The notes under the pieces were generated by a model. It did not search any database, was not told where the DNA came from, and worked only from the letters and a program-made list of their open reading frames with translations. A program made the translations under genes and the position numbers. This document shows positions 26,000 to 36,700 of a DNA stretch of 64,000 nt, one piece after another (position 1 is the first letter of the stretch; each line of letters opens with the position of its first letter). Source of the stretch: Abyssibacter profundi (GTDB lineage Bacteria; Pseudomonadota; Gammaproteobacteria; Nevskiales; OUC007); contig NZ_QEQK01000011.1 in NCBI RefSeq assembly GCF_003151135.1, positions 1 to 64,000 of the forward strand, given 5' to 3'.

Positions 26000-26519
26000 T
26001 TCCTTCAGAGGTCTGTACGGCTTCCTGTTCCAGTTTGCGGCGGATGACCCAGGGGCCGATCACCGGAGGGACCCAGAAGTCAGGTTCGATCTCGGCTGTA
26101 AACGACAGGCAGGTCCGCTGCTCGCAAGGCCAGATGCGCCAGTTGGCAAGGCCGTAGCGGAGATTGCTTTCGTCCGGCCGGACGTGCGCGCTAACCGAAC
26201 CGCCATTCGCAGCGGGGGCGAGTTCCATGTCCTGCACTTGTTCGAGCAGCTTGCAGAACCACAGCACGCACACACGGACATCGGTTTCCAGCACGGCCTT
26301 GTGAGTCGATGGCTGGTGGCGGATGGTCGCGCGTTGTACCGCCGGGTTGATGGCGGGGAGCTGATCGAACTGCGTCAGCACGGCGTAGGCATCCGACGGG
26401 CTGCTATCGAGCTGGACGGTCATGGCCACAGTGTGCCGACTGCCGACATGCTCGACCTGCAGTGATTGGACATCGGCGGCCGTGGCCTGGGTCGAGAGCA
26501 GGGCGCTAGCCGCCCCCAT
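25971..26519 (-). CDS. SRPBCC-fold (polyketide cyclase/COQ10-like) exported protein
   Basis: The 182-residue protein begins with a short hydrophobic stretch (MGAASALLSTQATAADV) that looks like the end of a signal peptide, followed by a START-like fold: SPSDAYAVLTQFDQLPAINPAV and a C-terminal helix VIRRKLEQEAVQTSEGIERLA. Such periplasmic SRPBCC proteins bind hydrophobic ligands; no enzyme residues are evident. The start is uncertain: the ATG at 26519 gives a short signal, and a CTG at 26546 would give the longer LNKPRLNLL leader. It overlaps the end of asmA by 14 bases. Confidence 0.7.
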
Positions 26520-28722
26520 CAGCAGGTTCAGTCGTGGTTTGTTCAGTGCTCTGGTCCGTTCCGCGCTGGAGGAAATCCCCAAGCCTGTCGCGGAGTTTCT
26601 CACGGGCACGCTCTTTCTCTGCTTCAACTTTCTCTTCCAGCCGTGCCCTTTCCTCTTCAGCCTTTTGCCGCAGTTCCTCTTTCTCGGCCTCGATACGTTC
26701 ATCGGCCTCGGCCCTGAGCAAACTCTTGACGTCGACACGCACCTTGGGGCTGGTCACCGGGCCGGTCACCGTGACCGGAATGGGTTTGCCCACGAGTGCA
26801 TCCAGCCGTGAGCCCCCGGGGGCGGCTGTCAGCACCGGGTTCAGCTGGTAGTCCAGTTCCATGGACACCAGATTGACCGAGCCTTTTGCTGCGAGCGTGA
26901 ACTGGTCTGCTCCGGCACTGAAGTCGGTGGTCTTGGCGACGCCGTTCTTCAGTGTCATGGATCCGCCAAACCGGTTAAAGCGGGTTTCGCCACCGGCCTG
27001 CGCTTCGGTGCTTTCTCCGCGCAGCTTGGACTCGGCAGCGGTGAGAACGCGACTGATGTCGATGCCTTTAATGGCACCATCTGACAGACCGAATTGGAGT
27101 GTGCCGCTGAGATGGCGGCGCAGGTCACCCACCGTGCGCCCCTGGCTGGTGAGGTCATACGTCACCAGGCCCTTGCCCTGTAGCCAGTCCTTGTCCACCA
27201 GATCTTGCAGTAGATTCCCGAATAGCAATTCATCCAGCGACCCCTGGAAGCGGTAGGTGGGCGATGCGTCGGCGGCGCCCGCCACCCGGTTCTCGATACT
27301 GACATCACCGCCATAGGCCTTGGCGGTCAGAGATTGCTGTAGCGGCTGGCCGGGCTTGCCCTGCACACGCAAGGTGGCGTCATTAAATGTCATCCCCGAC
27401 GCCTGCAATTCGGCGATGGCAAATCGGCCGTCGACGTTCAGACCGGCCAGGACATCCAATGGCAGTTCAATCTCGTTGATGTCGCCACCCTGGGGTTCGT
27501 CGGTGTCGGTGGTCTCTGGCGATTCGGTGGGCGGGGGTAGGTACCGATCCAGGTTGATGCGATCGACGTCGAGATCAAAGGCCAACGCCTGGCGCTCAAA
27601 ATCCTGGACACCGGCCGTGCCGGTCAGGGTTGTGTCGTCGAGCGTCAGTGTGAGCTGGCGAATCTCCGCCGATGTACCGCCGGCGCTAAAGCGCGCATCC
27701 AGCGTGGCCGACTGCAACACCGAATTGTCCTCGGTCGCAGGGGGTTCGATCGCCAAGGCGCGCAACACGCTGCGTGGATTGAAGCGTTCGGCGACGAGCT
27801 GCCCCGATAGCTGGGGCGCTTCGCCGTTGAGCTCGGTGGCGTCCGCGGTTCCTTTCAGGGTGATCCCGGCGGCTTGCACCGTCAGTTCGGTGAGCTTGGC
27901 CACCCCGGCAGGTTGATCGAGCTGGGCGCTGGTGGCCACGGTGAACTGCTGCTTGCCGGCCGGTACTGCGTCGCCCTCGGCGGTGCCTTCCAGGCGCAGA
28001 TTGTCCAGCGTGAACTGGCCGGCATCCGTGTCGGCAGCGAGCTTTGCAACCAGGTCAATGGTCAGCGTCGTTGCCGGCTGCGACAGCGAAACCACGAATC
28101 GGCTGGACACGGGGATCGGGTGGGTGGCGTTGGCTGAAATGCGCCCCGTGGACAGGCTGAAGTCCGACAGCGCGACACGCTGGCCGGTGCTGTCATCACG
28201 CCAGGTAACCGCCGCATCGTCGATTTCGATGGCTTCGACGGCCAAGTTCGTGATTTCGAATCCGGTCTCGGTCGAGGGGGCGGGCGGTTCTTCAGGTTCT
28301 GTGTCCTCCGCCTCGGAGGCGGCGATCAGGTCATCCCAGTTCGTCTGCCCCGATGCATCGCGCGCCAGGTTCAGGCGCATGCCATCCAAACGCACGGTGC
28401 CGATCTGGATCTGCTTATCGAGCAGGGGCAATAGTCGAATGCTGACCCCGAAATAGCCGATCTCGGCAAAGGGGTCTGGCCCGAATCCCTCCGCATTGCC
28501 CAGCACCACATCGTTGGTCTCGACACCGAGCCAGGGGAAGATCGACAGCTCCAGGTCACCGCGCATTGCAAGATCGCGACCCGTTTCCTCTTCGACGATG
28601 CTCTCGATCTCGGCGCGGTAGTCATTGGGGTCGAAAGTCATCACGAGACCGACGGCGGCTACCACCACCAGGGTGACAAACAGTCCGAGGATGACGAGTG
28701 CGATTTTCAGCGGTTTGGCCAT
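26506..28722 (-). CDS. asmA: AsmA family inner-membrane-anchored protein
   Basis: The 738-residue protein has one N-terminal transmembrane helix (IALVILGLFVTLVVVAAVGL), then the AsmA/TamB-like domain (FDPNDYRAEIESIVEEETGR ... LSIFPWLGVETNDVVLGNAE) and the AsmA_2 repeat region to about residue 640 (KGLVTYDLTSQGRTVGDLRR). It ends with a charged coiled coil (~670-715, rich in EKEELRQKAEEERARLEE). AsmA-like proteins form bridge-like grooves that move phospholipids to the outer membrane. The coiled-coil tail is more marked than usual. It heads the minus-strand run leading to mutY and tRNA-Phe. Confidence 0.88.
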   Translation of the reverse strand: MAKPLKIALVILGLFVTLVVVAAVGLVMTFDPNDYRAEIESIVEEETGRDLAMRGDLELSIFPWLGVETNDVVLGNAEGFGPDPFAEIGYFGVSIRLLPLLDKQIQIGTVRLDGMRLNLARDASGQTNWDDLIAASEAEDTEPEEPPAPSTETGFEITNLAVEAIEIDDAAVTWRDDSTGQRVALSDFSLSTGRISANATHPIPVSSRFVVSLSQPATTLTIDLVAKLAADTDAGQFTLDNLRLEGTAEGDAVPAGKQQFTVATSAQLDQPAGVAKLTELTVQAAGITLKGTADATELNGEAPQLSGQLVAERFNPRSVLRALAIEPPATEDNSVLQSATLDARFSAGGTSAEIRQLTLTLDDTTLTGTAGVQDFERQALAFDLDVDRINLDRYLPPPTESPETTDTDEPQGGDINEIELPLDVLAGLNVDGRFAIAELQASGMTFNDATLRVQGKPGQPLQQSLTAKAYGGDVSIENRVAGAADASPTYRFQGSLDELLFGNLLQDLVDKDWLQGKGLVTYDLTSQGRTVGDLRRHLSGTLQFGLSDGAIKGIDISRVLTAAESKLRGESTEAQAGGETRFNRFGGSMTLKNGVAKTTDFSAGADQFTLAAKGSVNLVSMELDYQLNPVLTAAPGGSRLDALVGKPIPVTVTGPVTSPKVRVDVKSLLRAEADERIEAEKEELRQKAEEERARLEEKVEAEKERAREKLRDRLGDFLQRGTDQSTEQTTTEPADGGG

Positions 28723-28840
28723 GCAACTTCCCTGTGCAAAACGACGTGATCGGGCAGCGGCGCCCGGGGCTTGGAGGGTACCAGCGCCGCAGAGTTCCGG
28801 TGTGGTTGTGTGGCCAGCGCGGCGACTGGCTCACTGTGGC

Positions 28841-28870
28841 TTGACGACGGCGCAGGACTCGGGCCAACTA
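28841..28870 (+). promoter_or_regulatory. Possible promoter of tRNA-Gly (CCC)
   Basis: TTGACG at 28841-28846 and a weak -10, CAACTA at 28865-28870, with an 18-base spacer, are followed by a GC-rich stretch (CGCGCG) typical of stringently controlled tRNA promoters. The -10 is poor, so confidence is low. Confidence 0.35.
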
Positions 28871-28902
28871 CGCGCGTTGCCTAGTCGGGCACCGTTTGTG
28901 AT

Positions 28903-28976
28903 GCGGGTGTAGTTCAATGGTAGAACGGCAGCTTCCCAAGCTGCATACGTGGGTTCGATTCCCATCACCCGCTCCA
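28903..28976 (+). tRNA. tRNA-Gly (CCC)
   Basis: A complete cloverleaf of 74 bases: acceptor GCGGGTG/CACCCGC, anticodon stem-loop GCAGCTTCCCAAGCTGC with anticodon CCC, T-arm GGGTTCGATTCCC and an encoded CCA. A second tRNA-Gly (TCC) with the same acceptor and T-arm lies at 57170-57243. Confidence 0.96.
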
Positions 28977-29003
28977 CTTATCCCCTTGATCGTGTCTCCA
29001 CTC

Positions 29004-29537
29004 ATGTCGAACCGCGTCCGAGACGGTCTGCTGGCAGTTGTCGTTACCCTGGCATTGGCGGGCTGCGGGCATCAGGAACCGCCGCTGAGCCGGATGTCGG
29101 AATTGCAGATGCCGCCGGATGACTTTGCCGGCGTGACGCATGTTGAGGTCTACGGCAACTCTGATGATTTGGCGGGTGAGACCGGCAGCGAGGCGGTTGG
29201 GGCAGCGCTGCAACGGCTGAAGATTGCGGGTGCGGCACAGTACCGATATCTCTCGATTGAGCCCGCTGGAACGACGTTTCGGGTCAAGGTGGACCTGTTT
29301 ACCAGCGAAGCCGATGCCAAAGAGGCGTTTCGTGGTCGTCACTTACCCGAGGCGCTGGCAATGACCGAGTCACTTCCACTGGGTGATGATGGCTTTATCG
29401 TCGAGTCGATCTACGCAGGGGTGCGCAGTGGCCGGGTGACGATTGAGGTGCGCGCGGTTCCGCCGGACGCCCGATTGCGGCCTTTTGTCACAGCTTACGC
29501 GGCGTTTCTCGCCGACATCCGGGCCGGGAAACGCTAG
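29004..29537 (+). CDS. Small lipoprotein of unknown function
   Basis: The 177-residue protein has a lipoprotein signal peptide with lipobox LAGC (cysteine near residue 22), then a soluble domain with no motif I recognise; VTHVEVYGNSDDLAGETGSE and YRYLSIEPAGTTFRVKVDLF are its regular parts. It lies 27 bases after tRNA-Gly, so it may share that promoter. The start at 29004 is chosen because the signal peptide begins there; the open frame upstream crosses the tRNA. I do not assign a function. Confidence 0.65.
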   Translation: MSNRVRDGLLAVVVTLALAGCGHQEPPLSRMSELQMPPDDFAGVTHVEVYGNSDDLAGETGSEAVGAALQRLKIAGAAQYRYLSIEPAGTTFRVKVDLFTSEADAKEAFRGRHLPEALAMTESLPLGDDGFIVESIYAGVRSGRVTIEVRAVPPDARLRPFVTAYAAFLADIRAGKR

Positions 29538-29636
29538 CGTTCAATTGCTCCGGGGAATATAGTCCCAACTTAACGTTGAATCAGCGGCAGCATGTTCTTG
29601 GCCTGTGCTGTCGCCCGCATTGACCTGGGGACCCCC

Positions 29637-32438
29637 ATGAAACTGATCGACTCCCGGCGCCTGCTGGTTTGCGCCGCCCTTTCGATTTCGGGAGCCGCAC
29701 TGGCATCCGAGCCACCCTCACACGATGTCACGGTGCCCACCGTGCCTGGCGACACCATTACGCTGGAGTGGACGGGCGTTGTTCCTGCGGGGGCTTCGGG
29801 TGCCGCGACCAATTCCTGCATCGTGGGCAGCACCACGGTCGAGGATGGTCATATCGTCAATCTGACGGTGCCGGAGGGCTTGTACGATTCGGTTGCCGTA
29901 ACGGCGAACTTCACCATTGCCTGGGAAGAAGCGGGTTCGGACCTCGTGCTCACCGTGAACTACGAGGGCGCGGAGGCCGCATCCAGTGATGGCGGCACGC
30001 CATCGGAAACCGTGGTGCTCAACAATCCGGCGCAGGGCGAGTTTGATGCACGCGGATGCTCATTCGCGGCCGTTGTTGATACGCCGTACACGGGGACACT
30101 CACGTTAACAGCGGTGCCGCTGGGCGGTGGTGTCGGTAGTTCCCCTGAAGCCGGGACGGGTAATGCAGCCGGTCTGGCCCCGCGTTTCCAAACCTATGCG
30201 CCGGACTATCCGAAGCTGGGCTTTGGCATGTTTGGCGGCGAGGCGACGATGGACGTCAACGTGAACACCGGCAGCCTGTTCTATATCGGCTTTCTGGAGA
30301 CGCTGCGTCTGCAGCTGGATGAAAGCACTTCGCCTGCAGGTGAGACCTGGGAGAACAAGAGCGGCACGCTGAACAGCAAGACGACCTCCGACCCGATCCT
30401 GGTTGCCGACCGTGACACCGGGCGCGTCTTTGCCCAGCAGTTGATCGTGGGTGAGGGCAATAGCCTGTCCGAATTCACCGATGATGATGGCGAAACCTGG
30501 ACCCCCGGTGGCGGTGGCGGCATTCGCTCCGGCGCGGATCACCAGTCACTCGGCGTGGGCCCTTATCCGGCCGATACGCTGATCCCGCATCCGCTGTATC
30601 CCAATGCGGTTTACTACTGTTCGCAGGATATCGCGCTGGTGTTCTGCTCGCGATCGGATGATGGCGGCCTGACATTTGGTCCCGGCGTGCCGATCTACAC
30701 CCTCGCCGAATGTCAGGGGCTGCACGGTCACGTCAAAATTGCGCCCAACGGGATCGTCTACCTGCCGGTGGCGGGTTGTCCTTCACCCATCGTCGATTCG
30801 GCCAACTCGGTACCGGCGGTTGTGGTCTCGGAAGATGCCGGTGTGACCTGGGAAATTCGGCCGATCACCACAGCCGAACTCGGCTCCGGTGGGCACGGCT
30901 CGGACCCCTCGGTGGCCATTGCTGACGACAACACCGTGTACTACACGTACATGGACGCCCGAAACGGCGAGCCCCATATCGTTCGCTCGCTTGATAACGG
31001 CGTGACCTGGGAACGCGACGTGAACCTCGGTGCCTTGGCGGGCATCACAGCTGCGGAGTTCCCGGCGACGGTGGCTGGCGATGGCGATCGAGCGGCGGTG
31101 GCCTTCTTCGGCACGACGTTTACCGGGGACGGCGATCCGAATGGTGAGGCATTCCCCGGCGCGTGGCATTTGTACAATGCCTCCACCTTCGATGGCGGTC
31201 AGACTTATCACGTCGTGAACGTGACGCCGAACGATCCGGTCCAGCGTGGTGGGCTTTGCAGCGGCGGGTTCTGCCGTAATTTGCTGGATTTCTTTGACTC
31301 GGTCATCGACCCGGAAGGCCGCATCCTGATCTCTTACGAGGATGGTTGTATCGGCGGTTGCCCGAACGGCTCACACCCGACGTTCTCGGATCAAGCCGTG
31401 ATCGCTCGCCAGGAAGGTGGGCCGCGGATGTTCGCAGCCATGGACCCCGTGGAACCCGCAGCGCCGCGTGCACCGCGCGTGGAAGGCTACCGCAACGAAG
31501 TCTTCGCCTACATCGAGTGGCCGGCTCCGGACAACGGCGGCGCCGAGATTACGGGCTACACGATTTATCGCGGCACGGCGTCCGGCAGTCTGGCTGTTCT
31601 GGCCACCACGGAGAAACAGCGCAGTTTTGTCGATGAGGGGCTGGACGCGGAGACCACCTATTACTACGCGGTTGAAGCGACCAACGCGCAGGGCAGCAGC
31701 GGGCTGGGGAACGAACTCGCGTTGGCCATGGGCGACAACGCCATCGATCAGCAGGCGGGCTGCGCCTTGCCGGGCATCCAGATGGCGATTGACCGGACGC
31801 TCGAGCCCGAAGCCCAGCCACCACAGCGCGACCTCACGGGCGTGTTTGTGGCGGAGCCGGAGGCTTTGCCAGGCACGCTGGCGTTCAACCTGCCCACGGT
31901 GGCCGCGGTACCGCCGGAGCAGGGGGGTGATCGCTTTTATGTCTACTTCGACGTGGCACCCGGAGGCGAACGCTTTGAACTTCGCGCTGTAGGCGACGGT
32001 TTGGGTGGTGTGGCCTCGGGCGTATTCCGCCAGATCCCGGATCCGACTACCGGCAATCTGGATGGTGTCGAGCAGATTGGTGAACTCACGTCTGACAGTG
32101 TGTTTAACACCGATGGCTCGGTCACCATGGTGGTGGAAAAAGCCTTGTTGGGTATCGAGCAGGGCGACACGTTATTGCAGATTTATGCATCGACGCTGCC
32201 GGGTGCGGCCGGTTCGAACATCCTGACCGAAGAGGCGGGCTACTTCGACTACACGCTGGTCGGCAATGATTACTGCTCACGCGGAGGGTTGCCGGTGCCG
32301 CCCGTGACGGTGACACCGGTGGATCCAGGAACGCCTTCCGGTGGTGATCAGGCCGCGACGGGTGGTGCCGGTGGCGCGCTTGGACTCTGGCTGCTGGCCG
32401 GTCTGGGTGGGCTGGTATTGCGACGCCGCCGGATCTGA
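29637..32438 (+). CDS. Secreted sialidase-fold (BNR) protein with Fn3 domain and GlyGly-CTERM anchor
   Basis: The 933-residue protein starts with a signal peptide (LLVCAALSISGAALA). It contains BNR/Asp-box repeats (SDDGGLTFG, SEDAGVTWE, SLDNGVTWE) forming a sialidase-like propeller at about residues 190-590. A fibronectin type III domain follows (about 610-700; GGAEITGYTIYRGTASGS). The C-terminus has a Gly-rich stretch, a hydrophobic helix and Arg residues (GLWLLAGLGGLVLRRRRI), the GlyGly-CTERM signal processed by rhombosortase for surface display or type II secretion. True sialidase catalytic residues are not evident, so a binding or structural role is as likely. A strong terminator follows. 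Confidence 0.75.
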   Translation: MKLIDSRRLLVCAALSISGAALASEPPSHDVTVPTVPGDTITLEWTGVVPAGASGAATNSCIVGSTTVEDGHIVNLTVPEGLYDSVAVTANFTIAWEEAGSDLVLTVNYEGAEAASSDGGTPSETVVLNNPAQGEFDARGCSFAAVVDTPYTGTLTLTAVPLGGGVGSSPEAGTGNAAGLAPRFQTYAPDYPKLGFGMFGGEATMDVNVNTGSLFYIGFLETLRLQLDESTSPAGETWENKSGTLNSKTTSDPILVADRDTGRVFAQQLIVGEGNSLSEFTDDDGETWTPGGGGGIRSGADHQSLGVGPYPADTLIPHPLYPNAVYYCSQDIALVFCSRSDDGGLTFGPGVPIYTLAECQGLHGHVKIAPNGIVYLPVAGCPSPIVDSANSVPAVVVSEDAGVTWEIRPITTAELGSGGHGSDPSVAIADDNTVYYTYMDARNGEPHIVRSLDNGVTWERDVNLGALAGITAAEFPATVAGDGDRAAVAFFGTTFTGDGDPNGEAFPGAWHLYNASTFDGGQTYHVVNVTPNDPVQRGGLCSGGFCRNLLDFFDSVIDPEGRILISYEDGCIGGCPNGSHPTFSDQAVIARQEGGPRMFAAMDPVEPAAPRAPRVEGYRNEVFAYIEWPAPDNGGAEITGYTIYRGTASGSLAVLATTEKQRSFVDEGLDAETTYYYAVEATNAQGSSGLGNELALAMGDNAIDQQAGCALPGIQMAIDRTLEPEAQPPQRDLTGVFVAEPEALPGTLAFNLPTVAAVPPEQGGDRFYVYFDVAPGGERFELRAVGDGLGGVASGVFRQIPDPTTGNLDGVEQIGELTSDSVFNTDGSVTMVVEKALLGIEQGDTLLQIYASTLPGAAGSNILTEEAGYFDYTLVGNDYCSRGGLPVPPVTVTPVDPGTPSGGDQAATGGAGGALGLWLLAGLGGLVLRRRRI

Positions 32439-32458
32439 GGCGTTCGGACCTGTAAACC

Positions 32459-32488
32459 AAAAAGGGCCGCTGTTCAGCGGCCCTTTTT
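32459..32488. terminator. Bidirectional intrinsic terminator
   Basis: AAAAAGGGCCGC, a TGTTCA loop and GCGGCCCTTTTT form a perfect 12-base stem with A-run and T-run at its ends. It lies between two convergent genes (ends at 32438 and 32506) and should stop transcription from both. Confidence 0.92.
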
Positions 32489-32505
32489 GGTGCGGCCTGA
32501 TGAGG

Positions 32506-33591
32506 CTACTGGCCAGTGGTGAAGAAAGCCCAGGCCTCTCGTGCGCCTTCCACGTCTCGATTCTGGCGACCGAAAACGGGAATAAACACCGAAGCGGTTG
32601 CAAAGTCGTGATCCTGGCTGGGGATGTAATGCCCCCCGCCGTTGACCTGATACCAAAGTACCGGGGCGGAGCCGGCTTGACCGGTGTACAGCATGCGCGT
32701 GATCGTGCTGCCGTCATCGGGGTTGGTGTCGGGTAGGTCGCCCGCTTGCGCCGGCGTTGGGTTAGCGCCGTTGGCCTGAACCCAGAAGGCCACGGTGTCT
32801 TCGGTGCCGGTTTGAGGCGTCAAGGTGCCGGATAGTTCGCTGGCCATGAGCACGGGGTCGAGCGTGCCATTGACGATCATGGTCGGCACCGGGGTCTCCG
32901 GCGTCCCGCATTCTGCCCCGACTTCTAGTGTTGCCGAGAACGCCGCGATGCCGGCAATACGCGACGATAACTCGATCGCCACGCGGTAGGAGAACTTGCC
33001 GCCGTTGGAGCCGCCCGTGGTGTAGATGCGTTGGTCGTCGATGCCTGCTGCGACGAGGGCATCCAGCAGGGCATCGACAAAGGCGATGTCATCGCCCTGG
33101 CCGGAGATGGGGGAGGCGCCGCAATTGTTCCATGTCTGCATGTCCCCGTCGGGCGACCCGGTGACCAGATTCGAACCATTGGGTGCGACGAGTACCACGC
33201 CTTCTTCCTCGGCGATTTCCAGCCACTCCTGGTTGGCACCGCCGCTTTCGCTAAACGGCGTGTCGGAGTTCTGTGTCGTGCCGTGGAAAATGATGACCGC
33301 GGGCAGCCCAGCCAGCTTGCGGGACTTGTTGTCCGTGGAGCTCGGCGCGTAAATCACGAAGCTGCGTTCTTCGCCGTCGACGGTCAGTGTCTTCTCGGTC
33401 GGTACGCCGGAATCGACTTCCCCGATGGGGTCGGAGGGATCACTCGGGTCGGTGGGGTTGCCCGGATCGTTCGGGTCACCTGCCACCGGATCGCTGCCGC
33501 CACCACCACTGCTACAGGCCGCGAGCAGCAGCGCTGCAAGCAGGGCGAAGACAGGGCCTAACGGCCCAGAGCGAACAGTGTGCGTGGTCAT
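32506..33591 (-). CDS. PHB-depolymerase/feruloyl-esterase-like lipoprotein (LpqC type)
   Basis: The 361-residue protein has a lipobox LLAAC near residue 26, a low-complexity linker of Asp/Pro repeats (about 38-57, DPNDPGNPTDPSDPSDP) and an alpha/beta hydrolase domain. FHGTTQNS holds the oxyanion region, TTGGSNGGKF the nucleophile Ser, and GGGHYIPSQ the likely catalytic His. This is the LpqC/poly(3-hydroxybutyrate) depolymerase-like esterase family acting outside the cytoplasm on polyesters or aryl esters. The His segment GGGH and the GSNGG elbow support an active enzyme; substrate is open. The linker would hold the domain away from the membrane. Confidence 0.82.
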   Translation of the reverse strand: MTTHTVRSGPLGPVFALLAALLLAACSSGGGGSDPVAGDPNDPGNPTDPSDPSDPIGEVDSGVPTEKTLTVDGEERSFVIYAPSSTDNKSRKLAGLPAVIIFHGTTQNSDTPFSESGGANQEWLEIAEEEGVVLVAPNGSNLVTGSPDGDMQTWNNCGASPISGQGDDIAFVDALLDALVAAGIDDQRIYTTGGSNGGKFSYRVAIELSSRIAGIAAFSATLEVGAECGTPETPVPTMIVNGTLDPVLMASELSGTLTPQTGTEDTVAFWVQANGANPTPAQAGDLPDTNPDDGSTITRMLYTGQAGSAPVLWYQVNGGGHYIPSQDHDFATASVFIPVFGRQNRDVEGAREAWAFFTTGQ

Positions 33592-33607
33592 CGGGAATCC
33601 CCCCAGT

Positions 33608-33651
33608 CAGTGGTGCGGTGCGCGGTCGCGCGCCGGAACATTGCACCACTG
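33608..33651 (-). other. Inverted repeat in the esterase leader
   Basis: CAGTGGTGC at 33608-33616 and its inverted copy GCACCACTG at 33643-33651 flank 26 bases that are themselves GC-rich. It lies in the 136-base gap just upstream of the esterase start and could fold in the mRNA leader or be an operator. Confidence 0.3.
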
Positions 33652-33727
33652 AGGGGAGGGCTCGAACCACGGCAGACCCCATGCACGGCAACGTGCGACA
33701 TTGCCGTGATGCCGCGTCAGACTTCTC

Positions 33728-36700
33728 CTACAAGTCCTTGAGCGGCTTCGGGTCGGCGTGTAGGAACCCCTGTTGATACACCACGCCCAACTCTCGCAGG
33801 GTCGACGATTGCTCCTGGGTTTCCACGCCTTCGGCAATGGTCTCGATGCCCAGCTCCTTGGCAATGTTGACCTGGGCTTCGATCAGTGCCCGATCAACCG
33901 GGCTGTCGGGGCTGGCTTGAACAAACCGCTTGTCGACTTTGAGCAGGTCGACTGGCAAATCCCGGAGGTAGGCGAAGGAGGACATGCCGGTCCCGAAATC
34001 ATCCAGCGCAAAACGGCAGCCAAGCTTGCGCAGCGACTTGATGAAGTGGACGGCCTCGGCGATGTATGAGACCGCCGCTGATTCGGTGATTTCGAATAGC
34101 AGCTGCGCGGGGTTGATGCCGGCCTGCTCGATTTCATCCAGCACGTAAGCGGTGAACGTTGCGTCGCCCAGGCTTTGGCCGGACAGATTGATGCCAATGC
34201 GGATCGATTCCGAATTCAGTGCCGCGAGCTGCCGCAACGCATGATGAACCACCCAGCGATCAATGGCCGTCATGAGGAAATATCGCTCTGCGGCCGGCAA
34301 GAACTCGCTGGCGACCATCGGCGGAGCGCCGTCGTCGACAGGCATGCGGAGCGTCAATTCGAGATAGAACGGCTCGTCGCTACCGCGCTGCTCGGACAAG
34401 ATGACCGGCTCGAAGTAGAAGACGAATGTGTCCTGTTCCAGCGCGTTGGTGATCTGCGGAAGCAGATCGGTCTCGTCGTGGCGCTGGCCATGCGACATGT
34501 CTTCGCCGCTATAAACACAGACCTGGTTGCGGCCGCGTTGCTTGGCTGCGTAGCAGGCCGCATCGGCCTGGCTCATGACGGTGGGGATACTGGCACTGCT
34601 CTGGTCGATGGTCACGATGCCAATACTGGCCCCGACCTGGAACGACCGTCCATGCCACTTGAAGTCCAGTTCGTTGAGCGCGGCGATCGCCTCAGAGGCA
34701 ATGTGCTCGGCCCGTTCGACGGTGCAATGCTCGAGCAGAATGCCGAATTCATCGCCGCCCAGGCGGGCCAGCATGTCGGACCGCCGCAGTTTCTGCCCCA
34801 GCAGCTCCGAAAGCTGCTTAAGCAGCTCGTCGCCTGCCGCATGACCGCAGGTGTCGTTGATGACCTTGAATCGATCCAGATCGACGAAGCACATGACGTG
34901 CTGCTCCTCGTGACGGCCTGCGCCGAGGATGAGCTGGTGCAGCCGGCGTTCGAACTCGGTGCGATTGACCAGGCCGGTGAGCGCATCATGCGTCGCCTTG
35001 TACGACAGCTCCCGAGCCAACATGCGCTCGTCGCTGACATCGCGGAATACCAGCACGGCGCCGGTCATCTCGCCCTGGCTGTCCTGGATGGGGGCTGCGG
35101 AGTGGTCAATGGGGATGCGTAGGCCGCTTTCGGAGACCAGTGTGGCGTCAGGGTCGGCGTCTTCCACCAGGCTCTTGGTACGCAGGCACAGCTCGATAGG
35201 GTTGGGCAGCGGGCGCTGATCGGTACTACGCACCACGCGGTAAACGTTGAACAGTGACTTGCCCTGCGCCTTGGTCAGCGCGGTGCCAATGAGATCTTCT
35301 GCGGTGGGGTTCATGTATTCCACGCGCCCCTCTAGGTCCGTGGTAATCACCCCGTCGCCGATGGACCGCAGCGTGACCTCGACGCGCTCCTTTTCATCGG
35401 AGAGCGCCTGCACCAGTGAGGCGCGATGCTTGTCGTCCTGCTCGTTGCGATACGCCAGCGACAGCAGATCGGCCACGCCGCTTAGCGTGCTGTACTCGAA
35501 CTGCGTCCACTCGCGTGATGCTTCGGATTGCAGCGACAGCACGCCTAGCAACTCTTCGTGAACGACCACCGGCACATCCAGGGTGGTGGCCAAGGTCTGC
35601 TGGGGTATCAGCAGCTCCCAGGGCAGGGGCGTGGCTTCCCAGGCCGCAGGCGTGCGCGCGCGCACCATCGCCTGGTGGGCAAACTTGTCGCGCTCATTGC
35701 CGTGGATGGTCGTCACCTGTGTCGGCTCCGTACCTTCCGGTCGGGCGCGCGCCGTGACCGCCGCATAGTGCGGTGTGACGGCGGCGTAGGCGACGCGGCA
35801 GTCGTCGAAGACAACGGACAGGCTTGCGACCGCCTGCTGGATCACGTCTGCCGGAGCTGTATCCGTGGCGACCAGTCGCGAAAGCTCGCTGATCAGTCGC
35901 AAGCGCGTGAATTCTTCCGATAACTTGCGCTCACGATGCTTTGCGGTGTGGATGTCCACAACCTGGGCAATGACGTAGGGAGCGGTGTCTTCAAGTTCCG
36001 TCGTCGCGGCCATGGTGATGCTGACCCAGCGTGATTGATCGGCCGTGACCAGTTCTGCTTCCAGTCGGGCGGCGTCCGAATCATTGCCACGCAGGCTCTT
36101 AAGCGCGCCTTCGATGCCTTTTTTCTGTCGGCTGGTAAACAGGGTGTTGAGCGGCTGGCCGATCAGGCTATCCATGTCCCGGCCGACCAGGGCGGTTAGT
36201 GCGGCATTGGCAGAACGGATAGTGCCATTGGCTTCGGTGATAATCATGGCCACCGCGCTGTGCTCGAAGGCCACGCGGTAGTAAGCCTCGCGATCCGCCA
36301 GGGCCCGGGCTGTTCGTCGCTCCTCGCTGATCTCCATGAACGTGATGACGTGCCCGCCAAAGGTCTTTTCGCTGTCCTTGTAGCGGCTGGAGTGCACCCG
36401 CCAGGTGCGACCGTCATCGGACTCCAGTGTCACCGAGGCTTCATCCTCGTCGCCGGTGAGTTTGGCGAGTCCGGCGCCCAATTGCTTGAACTGGACGGTC
36501 CAGCCGGCGCTACGGATGTTGGCGCTTTCCTTGATGGACCCGAGTTCGAGCACTGTACTGGCCGCGCTGTTGTAGCGACGAATGCGCTGGTTCTCGTCGA
36601 GCACGATCAGCGGAAAGTTCAGCGTCTCCTTGATGATCTCCAGGTCGCGGGCCGTGCCCGCCAGCTCGTCACTCTTGACGGCCAGTTCGTCGTTGACCGT

